Origin: Solicoccozyma terricola
Taxonomy: Eukaryota; Basidiomycota; Tremellomycetes; Filobasidiales; Piskurozymaceae
DNA: 64,000 nt
Reading direction: 5' to 3'
Assembly: GCA_001600875.1 (NCBI GenBank)
Contig: BCLD01000001.1
Location: 2,185,452 to 2,249,451, forward strand
Below, piece by piece: positions 1 to 12,800 of the stretch (its first letter is position 1; every line of letters starts with the position of its first letter). The position numbers were made by a program, and so were the translations under genes. Under the pieces are notes generated by a model. It was not told the DNA's origin and made no database searches. It was given only the letters and a program-made list of their open reading frames with translations.

Positions 1-906
1 CCTAGTGTACTGGGATATAAAAATTTGGTCGAACCTTGTAGCTTGATATCTGTCACACATGGCGATGAGCGGGCGCAGTGTTACGAGTACGTTGTATGTG
101 TATTGGACGGCATCGGCATGGTCGAGATCCATGTCATCCATATCCGATGTTTCATTATCAAAGGAACCGACCAATTGGAGGTGAAGAAAGTGGAATACCA
201 TGTAACCCTTTTCGGGGATGGATATGCGTATGCAACTAGCAGGAGACTGAGCAGCAATACGGTCACGGAGAACGGGGCTGGCGTAGGGATCGGAGGTCAT
301 GAAGGAATTGCCCACGAGCACGAAAGATGTCTTAACTCACCTTGCAGACTTTAGATGGAAGGAGTGACATCGAAATGTATAACCATCCCCACTCGTCAAG
401 ATCACATCCCCATCTTCCTCATCCAAACTACCAGGAAACGGATTGAGAACAAGACCGTCGTTGATCAAGCGTGGTATAGACGATGAAGGTTGAGCTACCG
501 GTGCTTTTGCTGGAAGTTTAGCGTGCAATGTCGATCGAGACCCATGACCTGTGACATGGGCAGCAGCTCTGATAGGTGGTGGAGCAGGAGGGAGTATGGA
601 CTGACAGGGAGGTGACGATGATGCCCATATGCGACCATTGTATACCTCATCTGATTTACGCTTGCCAGAGGTAGAAGCACGGTTTCTTCGTACGATGGGT
701 ATACTTGTTTCATGATGCTGCCGATGGGTAATGGGGTTGGGAGTGATAGCGAGCGGATCGTCGTCCTCCTCGCGAGCAGCCTCTGGTATCCGACTGGAGA
801 GAGATGCAGATGCGGGAGCATCCGGGTCTGGCTTGATGTAGATGTCGGCTGCTGTGCGACCTGCTGGTGCTGGTCTGGCCCGATGTTTTGGTGATGCCTT
901 TGGCAT
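1..906 (-). CDS. BTB/POZ-like protein, N-terminal part, cut by the left edge
   Basis: The start ATG (906-904) opens a basic, Pro/Ser-rich leader of about 160 residues (MPKASPKHRARPAP). It is followed by GDVILTSGDGYTFRCHSFHL, the classic opening of a fungal BTB domain: D-V-x-L, a strand pair, then H-x-x-x-L. Exon 1 (906-341) ends at a GTGAGT donor in phase 2. The best-fitting exon 2 (235-1) starts after CTGCTAG and reads CIRISIPEKGYMVFHFLHLQ into the window edge, so the C-terminus is missing. The putative 105 nt intron has the same frame on both sides apart from one TGA, so its extent is uncertain. BTB proteins act as homo-/heterodimer or Cullin-3 adaptor modules; no partner domain is visible here. 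The BTB call rests on the short motif only; the gene itself is better supported. Confidence 0.55.
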
Positions 907-1041
907 GATAAGATTTGCTGTAGATGAGGTGATGTGGTGAGGGGGGTGATGTATGCGACGATGAAATGAGATTCGCTGAAACGCGCTCAAAGTGGCAACC
1001 GCCGGTTGTTTACAGTTCGCAGTAGTCACAGTCAACACCAC

Positions 1042-2745
1042 TGAATTTCAAATGGCAGGAATGTCAACCATCGGATATCTATCCTCTATCATCTACCTCG
1101 TAAGGTGTTCTACAGGGGTCTACAACTAGTCAGCAACCTCTTGTGACTGTCATAATCGATTCACAGTCCGCCTCTTTATTGAGATCTGACTATGACCATC
1201 CACATTTGCCCCTCCTGGCACGTTGTCGCAGTCTGGTTGGTCTGGCCTTGGGGCCGACGGCAATCTTGTACAGCCCATCGCCCACTTCTTTCCCTTGATT
1301 GAGATTCAATGACAACCTGTTCGGTATAGTCAAACTTGCTGCATTCGAAAAAGACTTTTGGCATGTCTGCAGCTCACCCCAATTTGGAAAGGCGGAAGGG
1401 GTTTTTGAAAGATGGTAAAGGTGGTATTTGTTGTAGTAGCCTTGGAGACCGTCGTCTGGGATTGCCGGAATACCATGATTTCTTCCTGTTCCTATGTACC
1501 TTCCGCGACGATCTTACCACGGCCTGAGGACTGTGATTTAAAGAACTTTGTCAGGTCACGCTTGGTGGTCATTCAAGTTCAGGTCGTCACTCACGTTTCC
1601 TGATCAATTGCTCTATCATATTCGCATCACTATCCCTGCAATCATTCTCCTGGTAGTACGTTGCCACCTAAGCAAGGCATCGCCCCTTGCCTAAAACGCA
1701 TAAACCAACCGTCAATCAATAACAACCAACGTCTTGACAAAATACGAGGCTTGTCCATGGGAAAGGCTTGCCGTCGGACCTTCTCGCCGTCTTCGATGGA
1801 TGTAATCAAATTATCACAGAGTAGATATATATGTAGATTGGGAGTCCGGGGACTTTCGTCGGCAGAATGGGGTCCAGCTGGGACTCGTGGTTGAGGAAGT
1901 CGGGATGAAACTTTGGGTGGCGACGGTGTCGATGTTGAGATGTCGGTGTCTCTGATGGACTCGATGCGAAATGGAAGACGATGTCATCTTCCTAAGGACG
2001 ATGAAGTGTAACGATTCAGACTTTGGATCGCTATGCTCGCCAGAAATGTCGTGCAGGGAATGATCAATGTACCAGATAGTTTGCCGTTGCAACCACCCAA
2101 CAAAACCTCCAATCGCTCCAATCGATTGATGGTTCCATTTTTCCCCAGCATCGCCTGACCATAGAATGGAGGATGTGGGGAAAGTGATACGATATAGAAT
2201 ATCTGGAGGGGATAGAGATCCATATGAGGAATTATGACATGATACGCTGAAACTGTGCGGGTTAGTGTCAGCGTTTCAGCCGCACGCGACCGTCGATCCA
2301 TCTCCAACAGGTTCATGGATCGACTACAGAAGGCAACAGGATGCGCAGCAGTCGATGATCGATAGTAGAGCACTAGCTAATACATCCATTGCCTGGGCGT
2401 CGCGTCGCCCACGAGTCCCGATACTGCAATTCGTATCACAAGAAAGAAAAGAAGAAAAATGCTGATCAAGAGAAAGCCGGAATCGCCAGGCACGACTTCC
2501 TTTATTGCTGTGGTCCTGAATGGTTTGATTGAGATCCTAATGAAAGAGAGAGTACACAGCGCGCTTGGACGGGAAGAGATGAGAGAAGTAGGATCGTCGG
2601 TTGGGATGATGATGTGAAGTAATGTCGACCGAAAAGTAAAGCAGTGAGCGAATTCAGAAAGTGAAAAGGAAAAGAAAAGTGCAACAAGTGATGCTGGAAA
2701 TCTTTGTTTGATATGCGCGAGGATCAATGTCGAGGGTCGCGAGCT
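1042..2745. other. 1.7 kb stretch without a supportable gene
   Basis: Both strands contain short open frames but none that I recognise. The most protein-like fragments are on the minus strand at about 1190-1330 (tail ending ARRGKCGWS before a TAG at 1192-1190) and at about 1984-2373. They may belong to one intron-rich gene reading right to left, but I could not join them into a consistent exon set. No tRNA, repeat or mobile element is seen. Confidence 0.4.
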
Positions 2746-5016
2746 TCATAAAGTGCGAGAAGGCACGAACGGCGGAGCCATATTCCATCCAGGAGAACTA
2801 GCATTCAGCCTGGATGGCGCAATGGCCGATGGACCCGCCTGATGTTGTTGTTGTGGCGCACCGAATGGCATTCCTCCGAACGGAGCGCCCTGTCCAAGAT
2901 GAGGTAAAGGAGGACTTGGTGATCCCCAAATCCCCACACCTTGGGAAATCATCGGCGGTGGTGGAAGTGGGGATGCTCCGATATTCGGCATGCCAGACGG
3001 TACGGAAATCCCCCTCACATGACCGGGAGGGAAGATGGGTCCGCCATTCCCCATTCCTTGAATCCCAGAATGTAATCCCATCGCACCGACAAAAGACGTG
3101 TGTGATTTCGGTTGCCAAGGTCGTGTTTGTGGTTTACCACGACGTCGCTTGACGGGTCGGGCTGGAGATGTAGCGGTTCCTCGTTGCTGACCTGTGGGAA
3201 ATCCGGCACCTTCTCCACCAGATGCGTCTTCGTAAGCTGGTGAGCGGCCCATCTCCTGAGGGGTTTGAGAGCGACGTGTCGTCACGCCTGGAGGAGCGGA
3301 CCCGGGCGTTGCATTCTTCAGTTTATAGCTGGTCCCTTGAGGACCCGTTTTGATAGCCCCAGCACCACCAAGTTTGACACCTCCACCCAGCACACCGACG
3401 TTACCTCCATCGTAGGGCTGTACAGAGACCGCCAACCCAGTAGCTCCAGGTCCAGGAGCGCGCCCACGAATTGCACCCAATCCTACCTGTTGAGGTGTTT
3501 CGGCGGTCGGTGTACCAGTTCCAGGTGTAGCGGTTTTTGATGACACAGTTGATGGCGGTAAGGCTTGTCTAATCGCCGGTGTTGAAGGAGTATCTACGCC
3601 ACTATCGGTACTAGCGGAAGATGAAGTGGAAATGGATCTCCCACTAGCGGAAGGACGTGATCCTGGGCGAATCGCTGGTTGTCGGCTCACACTGTCGTTG
3701 GATCGACTGATACTGCTAGAAGATGCGTTAGACGCCTGACCCTCTGACTGAGAAGAACCAGATGAAACAGATCGCTGTCGAGTCTCTTCAGGGAGGGACT
3801 CGGAAGTCGGCGTTGAGGTAGCTGGGACTTGGCCAATGTTTGATTTCGTCTTACCCGGAGAGGCAGTTGCAGTCGTAGACGCAGTCGCAATCACATTCGC
3901 AGCCACCGATTTCTTCGCTACCAACCCATTGATCTCCACAGCCGGCAAGAGCGACTTTTTCGCATTTAAAGTCGTCGTCTGATTGCTACCACTGACCGAT
4001 GTAGTCCCTGATGTTCCCATCGAACCAGGTAGAGTCCTCCGGAATGCACTGGGACTAGGTGGACACGCCATCATCTCACCAACTAGCTCTTCTCGTGCTT
4101 CTTTACCTGTTCCAAGTGACAATCCACCGAATTCGACGGTAGGTGGAAGTGGAGTAGGTGGGATTCGGAATACCGCGGGTGCTCGAATCGGGATAGCGTG
4201 TGATTGACGTGGTTGGATTGGAAGAGTTGAAGTTGAGGTGATGGTGTCAGTAGTGGGTGGAGTGAATGTATTGGAGGAGCTTGGACGTGTCGGAGCCGTG
4301 AGAAGAGGAGTGAGAGGAGTTTGCCAGACGGTGTGAAGTGTTTCTGTGAGATGAATTACCGGGACAAAATAGTGGGATGTAGGTTGAGGTTATGGCGATG
4401 GGGTCATCGGCAAGAGGAGAGTAGAGTAAATATGAAAAAGAAAAGAATATGTCAGCGATAAACCCACAGGCTACCATCATAACCTCCCACACTCACGTTT
4501 ATATGTCCTCCACTCAAACCCTTCCTCGCACCACATCCACCCACCATCCCTCCAACAAACACTCCCCGGATCCACCCACATCTCCCATTCCCCCGTCTCA
4601 CTAATCGCTTCCGCCCACTCCACGATATCGACACCAGCATCTATCGCAGCTGCTTCCAATGGAGGTGGTAGTTTCCCTGGTAACGCGATAAGAGAACGGA
4701 TTGCTGAGCCGTGAGAAGGTCGAGCTGGATTCCATGTTGTTCCGAGTCTAGGAGTTAGATGGGTGACTAGAGCGGATCGAAGGTTGGAGAGTGTGGAGGA
4801 TGGTATGGATGAAAGTGGTGCGGTGAGAAAGTCGATTGCGTGGCTGAGCGTGATGGGAAGTGTCAGATCCGGATGGGTAGGCGCTGAGAGGTCGGAGTCT
4901 GAAGTTGGAGGGGCAAGTGGAGCTGTAGTGAGTTGTGGTCGCTTTGTGGGAAGTGGCGATGGAGGTGGTATGTATGGATTGTTGGAGGTGGTGGAGGTGA
5001 TAAGAGTGGAGGACAT
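2746..5016 (-). CDS. BTG/Tob (anti-proliferative) family protein
   Basis: Two exons (5016-4497 and 4343-2746) flank a 153 bp GTGAGT..ACAG intron and encode 705 residues. Residues of roughly 70-175 match the BTG fold: a WNPARPSHGSAIRSL segment, then AGVD...W, then GEWEMWVDPGSVCWRDGG, which corresponds to the BTG box B pattern (E-x-x-x-W-V-D-P-x-x-V). BTG/Tob proteins bind the Caf1/Ccr4 deadenylase and promote mRNA poly(A) shortening; whether this one does so is inference. The remaining 500 residues are Ser/Thr/Pro-rich and probably disordered, with a basic KRRRGKPQTRPWQPKSHTSF patch near the C-terminus. The start is the ATG at 5016; a longer upstream frame lacks typical N-terminal sequence. 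Two TCACGTG boxes lie about 275 bp upstream. Confidence 0.8.
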
Positions 5017-5619
5017 GGTGGAGAGGACGAGAATGCTCCAACAGCCTCGTGGTTGATGTGAATACGACTTGTTCAAAACAAATCGAGTTCCGCCGTGTGC
5101 TTGAAAGGAGAGAAAGCGGTAGGGTAAGCAGATTAATCGATGAGCATGGTGAAGAGGCGCCGGCTTGGAGGATGTTGTTGCCGATGTGGTGCAAGATGTG
5201 ATGAGGAAGCAGTGGAATGGCGGTCCAGCTGGTTGACAGTAGATGTTGAACGCGTGAGGGACAGCTTGGGCGAGGTCAGCGAGAAAAGTCACGTGCCACG
5301 CTCTAAAATGTCACGTGGGAACTTTCCCACAGCAGCACTCTGAGTGACTACCGGCCGGGACTGGGCTCCTGCGACTCGATCATTTTTGGCATGTCATCCG
5401 TTAATAGTTCGTAATATAGTGGTTCAAGAGAGAAGCGAGCCCAGAGCTATAGACAGCAGAGAAAGAAAGAAGGTACCGGCAATCGAGAGCAGAAGAAAGG
5501 GAACGGGAGAGCGCGCGGATGGGGTGTTAAGAGGGGAGATCGTGGCGTCGGCTTGAGGTACAGGGGAAAAGGAATTCGGGAATTGAAAGGATCGTGATGC
5601 AGCAACCTTGTTTTTGTAT
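5017..5619. other. Intergenic: BTG promoter and septin 3' flank
   Basis: This spacer holds the two TCACGTG boxes at 5290-5317, a purine-rich stretch at about 5440-5540 and the 3' flank of the septin gene. I see no further gene. Confidence 0.5.
5290..5317. promoter_or_regulatory. Paired CACGTG E-boxes upstream of the BTG gene
   Basis: CACGTG occurs at 5290-5295 and again at 5312-5317, both preceded by T, giving TCACGTG. They lie between the BTG start (5016) and the end of the septin gene (5620), so they most likely serve the BTG gene. TCACGTG is the core bound by fungal bHLH factors of the Cbf1/Pho4 class. The pairing 22 bp apart, about two helical turns, is seen directly; binding is inference. 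Confidence 0.4.
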
Positions 5620-8048
5620 TTATCGCGCACCCAATCCGAAACGTTTTTTCTGCTGTTCGTACCGTCGTATCAGCACCATGTCAAACCATTGCGCCACATA
5701 CCACTCGTTCAAACTCACGCTCCCCTTCTCCGGTGTGCCTGGTCGACCAGCCTCAACCCTCCTCTTTTTCTCCTCGAGTTCAAGTCGCTGCTTTTCAAGA
5801 GCATCCTTCATCTCGCGATGCTTGGCGTAGAGTTCCTCCTCGGATTGCTTGAGCTTGCTTTCCTTCTCTTGGACCTTTTGCTGGAATACCATCTTCATCT
5901 CGGCTTCCATTTTCGATAGCTTGGCCTGGGGAAATGAGCGCATTCAGTCATCTTCGGGAAGGTTGCTTCACGTCCTGGCAAACTCACCTCGTGCAACAAG
6001 CGATCCTCTTGTTGTTTGGTGGCCGGGCTGTGCAAATGGTGTATACCCTTCATCAACCATCCAAAGCGGGATCTCAAGACATCACCGTCCACTCACTTGA
6101 CCTCCTTGAACACGGAATGATCCTGAGCGACACCCATCGCCAAGAGCTTCTCTGACCTATAATTCTCGTACAACACGTCATTGGTATGCTCTCGCAGCTC
6201 CTCCATATGAGTGTGAATAAGCATCTGTCGAAGTTTGACGAAATCGCAGTGGTCTTCGTTATCTACTTCGATCGTACCCCAAGGGTAAGATCGTCCGCGG
6301 ACTTGACGCCCATCGGCAGTGGTGACTACGCCGTTGGCACCAACAACGGCGAACGGGACTTTGCTCTGCGAGAAGGAGAAGCGTTCAACGGATGTTTCAA
6401 CTTAGCTCCGAGATGTCATAGCAAAAATACCCACCAAAATCTCCTCGTTCTCCGCTAGAGTTTCGTCATCATCAACACCGTAACCTGGAGGCTGGAAGAT
6501 GTGGATGTTGTGATACGCGATATCATCGAGAATCTAGCATTGATCGGAGTTTGTCGCTTCAGCCACCGTGTTTATAGAGCGAAAGAAAAACCCCAACACT
6601 CACCCTTCGCTTGAACATCATGACCTCTTCATCCGTCATAGTGTCAGCCTTGGCAATGACGGGTATCAAGTTCACCTTGGAGTGAAGTCTCTTCATGAAT
6701 TCGATATCGATGGGTTTGAGTCTGCGTCGACATGAGTTCAGTCACACGTGGCGCGTAGAAACCAAAATCATACATTCACTTACGAATGACCCGTCGGCTG
6801 GAGAAAGTAGATACATGCGTGAATTCGATTATCGACCAGCTTGGCACGGTTGACTCGATTCTCTTGCTCGAGGTAAGCATCGTAGCGAGCTTCGATATTA
6901 TCGACGATGGGTTTCCACCTACAAGTGCCAAATCATCACGTATCAGCACAAACCCTCCATAACAATTACGAAATGAAGAGACTGACGAATCATCGTTGTT
7001 GACAAAGTCACCGAATCCAGGAGTATCAACGACGGTCAACTTGAGTCGTACACCGCTCTCCTCGATATCTACATATACGGTCACCGCAAGAGCAAGAAAA
7101 TCCATCAGCAATTATATCATACACCGAATTCCCCTCCATTCCAACTCACCTGCACTAATACTCTCGATCTGAACCGTCTTACCCCTATCAGCTCCAGGTC
7201 CTGGAAGTTGTTTTGGTGCATACAAGGGAGTTTCAAAGAGTGTGTTGATGAGTGTGGATTTACCGAGACCTGATTCGCCTGTTGTGGTCGAAAAAAAGAA
7301 CGTGGAGGAGCGAGCGCAGATGGGAGGATGAGAATAGCAAGGGGAAGTTGATGATTGTAGAATAACAACGTGTTCAGAGGTCGCGCGGGTTCAGGACATT
7401 CAGTAGATGATGAATAGGAAGCGAAGAGGACATGCAGAGGCAGAAGAATCATCAATTTTTCTCATCCTCAACATCAAAGGAGACAAGGATGGAAGGGACA
7501 ATGAGGACAATGAAACATGAACGATGCTCACCGACTACCATGGCGACGAATTGGAAACCACGTCTGTGTGTGTGAAGCAGAGAAGAACAGTCAGTATGTC
7601 GCTGCATTTTCAAAGATATGGACAGCGGGAGTAACGGAGACATTGAATTTCTCCTATCTTGCCCATCATGCCATGCAAGTGATGATCTCGCTCCAAGTAT
7701 CTCCATCGACAAAATTTGCTCCATATACCCCATGTAATCCTACCACAGCTATCAAACTCACCTAACACTCCGTCTATGCACTTGGTTCGGTAGATTCGCG
7801 AACCCAACATAACCACCCAACTTTTTCCTCACCACACCGGCGGGAGTGGAAGGAGGTTGACCGTACGTTGTACCATTTCCATTTCCGTTACTAACGCCAT
7901 TAACGTTGTTGATACCATTGCCGTTGACGTTTCCGTTCCCATTAGCGTGAGTGGGAGTATGGAGTCCGTCATTGGATTCGCCGTCGACTGGGGTTTGGCC
8001 GTTTTGATGCGTTGTTGAGTCTTCTTGAGAGTGGTCTGGTTCGGACAT
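5620..8048 (-). CDS. CDC3: Septin, CDC3 type
   Basis: Septins are GTP-binding proteins that polymerise into filaments at the bud neck and septum. Eleven exons (8048-7762, 7563-7532, 7278-7150, 7068-6987, 6918-6784, 6721-6604, 6533-6435, 6365-6097, 6027-5988, 5925-5719, 5649-5620) sum to 1428 nt, 475 residues. The GTPase motifs are all present: P-loop GESGLGKS (split by an intron after its first base), G3 DTPGFGD, G4 AKAD, and the septin-unique region [12 protein letters not shown]. The C-terminus is a coiled coil beginning [20 protein letters not shown], typical of the Cdc3 group. A 95-residue Asn/Gly-rich N-terminal extension also fits Cdc3 better than Cdc10, Cdc11 or Cdc12. The last intron (5718-5650, 69 nt) is a multiple of three without a stop; its retention would add 23 residues before the terminal KKRFGLGAR. 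Confidence 0.85.
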
Positions 8049-8652
8049 TGTTCAGGAGAAAGGCGGTGTTTCCTTTTTTCTAGATAGGTTTGTGAATGGA
8101 CGGTTCAAGAGCACTGCTCGTAAGTGTAATTGGAATGTCCTGGATACCTATAGATATCGACGTCAACGTCCTTGAATACGTGTTGATCCGTGTAGAGGAG
8201 TTGATCAAACGGAGGAAGGGGGATTTGCTACGAAGGTTGATATGTGATTGGTTTGTGCAGACAGTGGTATTGTTGCTTTCAGCCGAGGTATAGTTGTTCG
8301 GTATAGCTACTGGCGAGGCATGCACGAGGAGTTCGGCGATGTCGGTTGAGGTGAGTATAAGTGGAGAGGAGGGTGGTGCTGTGAATGGTCTCAGTGACGA
8401 TTCGGTGTGTTGAGTCGCGCGCAGTGGGGACGGGACGCGCTGCGATTGATGACACGTCATTACCGGCATCTGGCATTCCATAACCACATCGATCGATCGA
8501 CGCCACAGACAGCAGGTACTAGGGGTTTCATAGCCAAACGTCCGAATCACAAATGTCATGAAGGCCCACGTCGTGTATTCCATCACATTCCAGTTCCAAC
8601 ACGCTCTCCCATCTCCTCGAGATTCCAAAGTCCTCGTGCATTTATCCGCTCC
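8049..8652. other. Divergent promoter region between CDC3 and the zinc protein gene
   Basis: About 600 bp separate the CDC3 start (minus strand) from the next start on the plus strand. An open frame on the plus strand runs in frame into the downstream gene from 8407, but its residues look like untranslated leader rather than protein. No clear TATA box or tandem regulatory motif was recognised. Confidence 0.4.
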
Positions 8653-9232
8653 ATGACCCGCTCAACGGCTCATATCTCCGAACCCCGCTGCCACGAATTC
8701 TACTGCCACTCCTGCGGCAGACGTACATCATCCCGTGGTTCTCACCGAGACGCTTTCCAATCCGGTACACCACCAAAGTACTGTTCGAGGAGATGTCGAA
8801 GTGATGGGAACCCAGAAATAGAAGTCGTCATGACTTGGAGAAGAATGTTAGATGATAGGTGGATCGAGAAAGGGAACGTTAAGGATGTGATGTGTTCGGA
8901 GGTTCAGCTGAACCTATATGATCCTGCTTCCGGAAAAAGGAGATACACCCAGGTTGATGAAGAAGATCAGGAGAAGCATCGGGTCGACCCTCAGGCTCTA
9001 GGATGCTCGAAACAGGGAGAAAGTCACACAAGTTGCTCGTTTACTCGTTCATTTTGGATTCGCACATTTTACATCTGGGAGTTGTGTGCGGCCGGAATTA
9101 CAGCAGGAGGATGTGTATATTATTTGGAAGAAGAAGGGGAAGGTTCAACCTGTTCAAAGTGGCAAGGTGATACATGATGTGACGCAGGGAGAGTGGGGAT
9201 TACGGTGGGCGGATATCGGATTGGAATCATGA
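8653..9232 (+). CDS. Small C4 zinc-ribbon-like fungal protein
   Basis: The ATG at 8653 starts MTRSTAHISEPRCHEFYC, followed by CHSCGRR and, 23 residues on, KYCSRRCRSDG: two CxxC-type knuckles (Cys-x2-Cys and Cys-x3-Cys) expected to hold a metal ion. The reading frame changes near 9000. The best fit is a 49 nt intron (8953-9001, weak donor GTTGAT, acceptor CTCTAG), giving exons of 300 and 231 nt and 176 residues. The second exon reads DARNREKVTQVARLLVHFGF and ends LRWADIGLES at 9232. Without that intron the gene needs a one-base shift. The protein resembles short fungal proteins of unknown function with a zinc knuckle and a basic helical segment; I cannot assign a role. The exon 1 product and start are well supported, the junction less so. 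Confidence 0.6.
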
Positions 9233-9878
9233 GATTACCTATTTGAAAAAATAACAAGGTTGAAGAGAAAGTACAATCCCGTTCTTGAGAGTAGAGGATC
9301 AAACACGGGAGAGTTGCGACAGGATTCGACTCCAGACCCTGGCTTTAAATCTTCCACTTCGAATGAAGCAGTCTCACAAGATGACTACCGGGGGGGGGGC
9401 GCCTCGGGGCCGGGGGGGATATGCAAGAGGATCTCACCCAACAAAGAGCTGTCAGAGAAACCTTTCACACAAGTTTACCGTACGTCTCGTCAGATAGGAG
9501 ATGAATGATGTATGAGAGCTTCAAACAAAGCCCTGCAATAATATCTGTAGTACGTGATGCATTCTGTCTTCCGATAGATCAGCGCACAAGATGTGGTCAA
9601 CAGTGATAGTCTGGAAGATGGGCGGCAGGGTCGATTTGCAGGCTGTCGCCACCGTCGATACACAAACCGCGGATTCCCCCTTGAACGCGACGAGTTAACG
9701 CGAGTTGTTGTGCATCCAACTACTAAAACCTCCTAGAAAGTCGTATTAACTCGAACCTTGACATCGAGTTTACGGTATCGCTGTCCTCCTCTACGACCAT
9801 TGATGACCATTCCGACTCACCGGGTTCATTAATTCCGACAGCTCGTTTGACTCGGCTCAGAGAGAACACACCGACAAC
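9233..9878. other. Intergenic upstream of dynein with a G-rich knot
   Basis: No gene is recognised here. At 9390-9419 there is a ten-G run followed by CGCCTCGGGGCC and seven further Gs. The 16-mer formed by nine Gs plus CGCCTCG also occurs in an intron of the HIT gene at 44418-44433. The rest is presumably the dynein promoter and leader. Confidence 0.5.
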
Positions 9879-12800
9879 ATGGCAGCCGTCATGTCGGCGG
9901 TGGAGAATGGTGCTATAGCACGTACAAGCAGCCTTTTTGATGTCGGAGCTTTCAAATCCTATTTGGCGTCGTTGTTACAGCCCAGTGCGTAGATACCATC
10001 CGTTCACTTTGAGGTTGAATGTTCTCGTAGCTCACCTGCCACGTTCTTTACCACCGCCAGTGATGACTGCTTTGAGGGCCGAGCTTGAGGTCTCTCTGTT
10101 CGATGATCCCACATTTGAGGAAAAGGTCATGCGCTTTGCAAGTGATCCATCGATTATGGTGGCATATGTCACTCAGATGAAGGCTTTAGTGGAGCCAACA
10201 GAGGAGGATGAAGGTGAGCTGAAGCGAATATACTCATCGATTCATAGCTGATCAATTGTCGGCGCTCGCGTTAGAATCCTCGACATTCATCGGCTACGAG
10301 CTCTGTCTTCCACCTCTCCCATCTTATTCTCCTAATTTAATGTCCACGCTTTCACTGATCAAGCGTACGGCCACTCTCACGACTACTCTGCCACTTGGTT
10401 CACAACTACACTTTATGCTCCTCTCAGCAGCGGCCACAGCGACGAGCGTCAAAGCAGTCGGCCAAGACGGAGCGGACGTTTCAGGAAACGTGGATTTAGC
10501 GAATAACGCTCCTTACGAGAGCTTACATAGCGTCATGCATTGGGGAGTGACACCCTGGTTTGAAGCGTATATCACTTCAAAGAAGGATGGACACGCGATC
10601 GATGGACTCGGTAGTAAGAAGGGCGGCGAAGCCCAGACCGGTATGCACTTTTTGTATGCTTGATATCGCAAGAAGACATCTGATAACTTTTAACCTTCAT
10701 CACAGGAATTCCGGTGGCGAAGCGCAAGTTTGCGGAACTGGAATTGTCTCTACTGCATCTCCAACAGAATGTAGAGATTCCGGAGGTCCAACTCGTTGTC
10801 GATTCAGCTATCAGCCAAGCCATTGAAAGGGTGCGTGAAGCTGACCTTGGGCACGGTTTGGAAGCCTGATGAGATCCAATATTACCAACACAGGCAGCAG
10901 CCGCTCGAAAGGGTCCCGCCACCCTTGACGACATACAGCCACAGAGCCTCCTCTCCGACACTCACTTTCTGAACAAGCTTCAATCCGACGTCAATGTCTG
11001 GATCAAAGAAGTGCAAACCGTTACCAAGCTCTCTCGAGATGTCACATCTGGTACGGCCAGTCAAGAGATCAACTTTTGGCTTAGCATGGATAAGGCTCTG
11101 GACGCTACAGCGGTACAACTGGCCTCGGATGACGTGCAGTTGGCATTGGAGGTATTGAAGAACGCGAAGAGGTTTCATGCTACGATGAGCTTCTTCTCTG
11201 ACACTGGTTTGAAGGAAGCGCAAGATACAGGTAGGTCTGCATACTCCGTTATCGCATTCAGCGTGATACCGACTCATTTCGGCCTTTTTAAACATCACCA
11301 CAGTGCACAAATATAACCAGCTGATGAAAGATTTCCCACTGAACGACCTTTTGTCGGCCACTGACCTCGACAAGATCAAAGAGTCGCTGTATCTCATCTT
11401 TGGTCACATCAATAAGAAGCTGAAAGTCTCGTGAGTAATGTCGCTGTTTAACCACCTAGTGGCAACGGCTTACGTGTTTTCGAATGCCAGCCCCTACCCA
11501 CTTCGACGTACGTTGCCCTTGGTAGAAGCCATCTCAAGGGATTTCAACGACCAGCTCCTTAAGGTGTTGAACAGTCAACGGCTTATGTTCATGGACTATG
11601 GGATGTTCGAACGTACGATGGAGTCGGTTGGAGATGTATTTGCTGCTTGGGATGAGAATATCAAGGAGTTTACGAACGTGGCTCGAGAAGGTGCGTTTTA
11701 CTGACACTCCTCCAAGGTTAGGCAACCCTAACAACTGCCCTACAAACAGTCATGCGCAAGCGCTCAGAGAAGTTCATACCAGTGAAAGTCAATTCGGCGC
11801 ATGCAAAGCTGCAACAGCGAACCACATACCTCTGCGGCTTCAGACGAACGCACGAGCAGCTCCGCATCATGACAGAGCCTGCGCGTGGTCTCAAGAGCAT
11901 CGGCTCCGAAAGCTTGGCCGATCTCGATATGGAGGATGAGGTTCGGCTAGCTTACAACAGCGTCAAGGGCGTGGACGTCCTTGATGTGTCTATCGGTGAA
12001 TGACCCGCAGCTCCTTTCCAGCTCACAGTAACTAACGATTGTCCGATTTTTCAGCCGGAACTGAGATCTGGGTCACAGCAGAGAATGCATACAACGAGCG
12101 AGTCGCCCGCGTGGAGAACCAGATCATCTCGCGGCTTCGAGACAAGTTGGGCACAGCCAGGAACGCTCACGAAATGTTCCGCGTCTTCTCCAAGTTCAAC
12201 TCCCTTTTCGTGCGACCGAAAATTCGCGGAGCTATCCAAGGCTATCAGGTACAGCTCATCGACTCCGTCAAGGAAGACATCAAGGACCTGCAACGCAAAT
12301 TCACCGATAATTACCGTGACTCAGAAGCCTATCACATGGCTCAGCTTAGAGACATACCGCCGGTTGCCGGCGCCATCATCTGGGCAAGGCAAATTGAGCG
12401 ACAGCTGGATGCTGACATGAAGCGCGTGGAAGACGTGCTCGGGAAAGGCTGGGAGCTGTACGCGGAAGGAGAAAAGCTCGAGGCGGAGAGTACTTCCTTC
12501 CGACGAAAGCTCAACACGATGCCGATCTACGAAGCATGGATTCAAGACACGACTCGACGTGAACCGAAAGTTGGTGGCAGATTGCTCGATATCGTCAGAC
12601 AGCGGAATGTTGCGGTGTCAGCAGCAGGTCAAACCTCACTCGAGCTCGCCGTCAATTTCGACCCTCAGGCCATCGCTCTTTTCAAGGAGGTCCGCAACCT
12701 CCTCTGGCTCGGTTTTTCAGTGCCTCACCTGATCACCAACTTTGCCAAGGAGGCCAAGCGGGTCTATCCTTTCGCGGTCGGTTTAATGGAGTCCGTGAGG

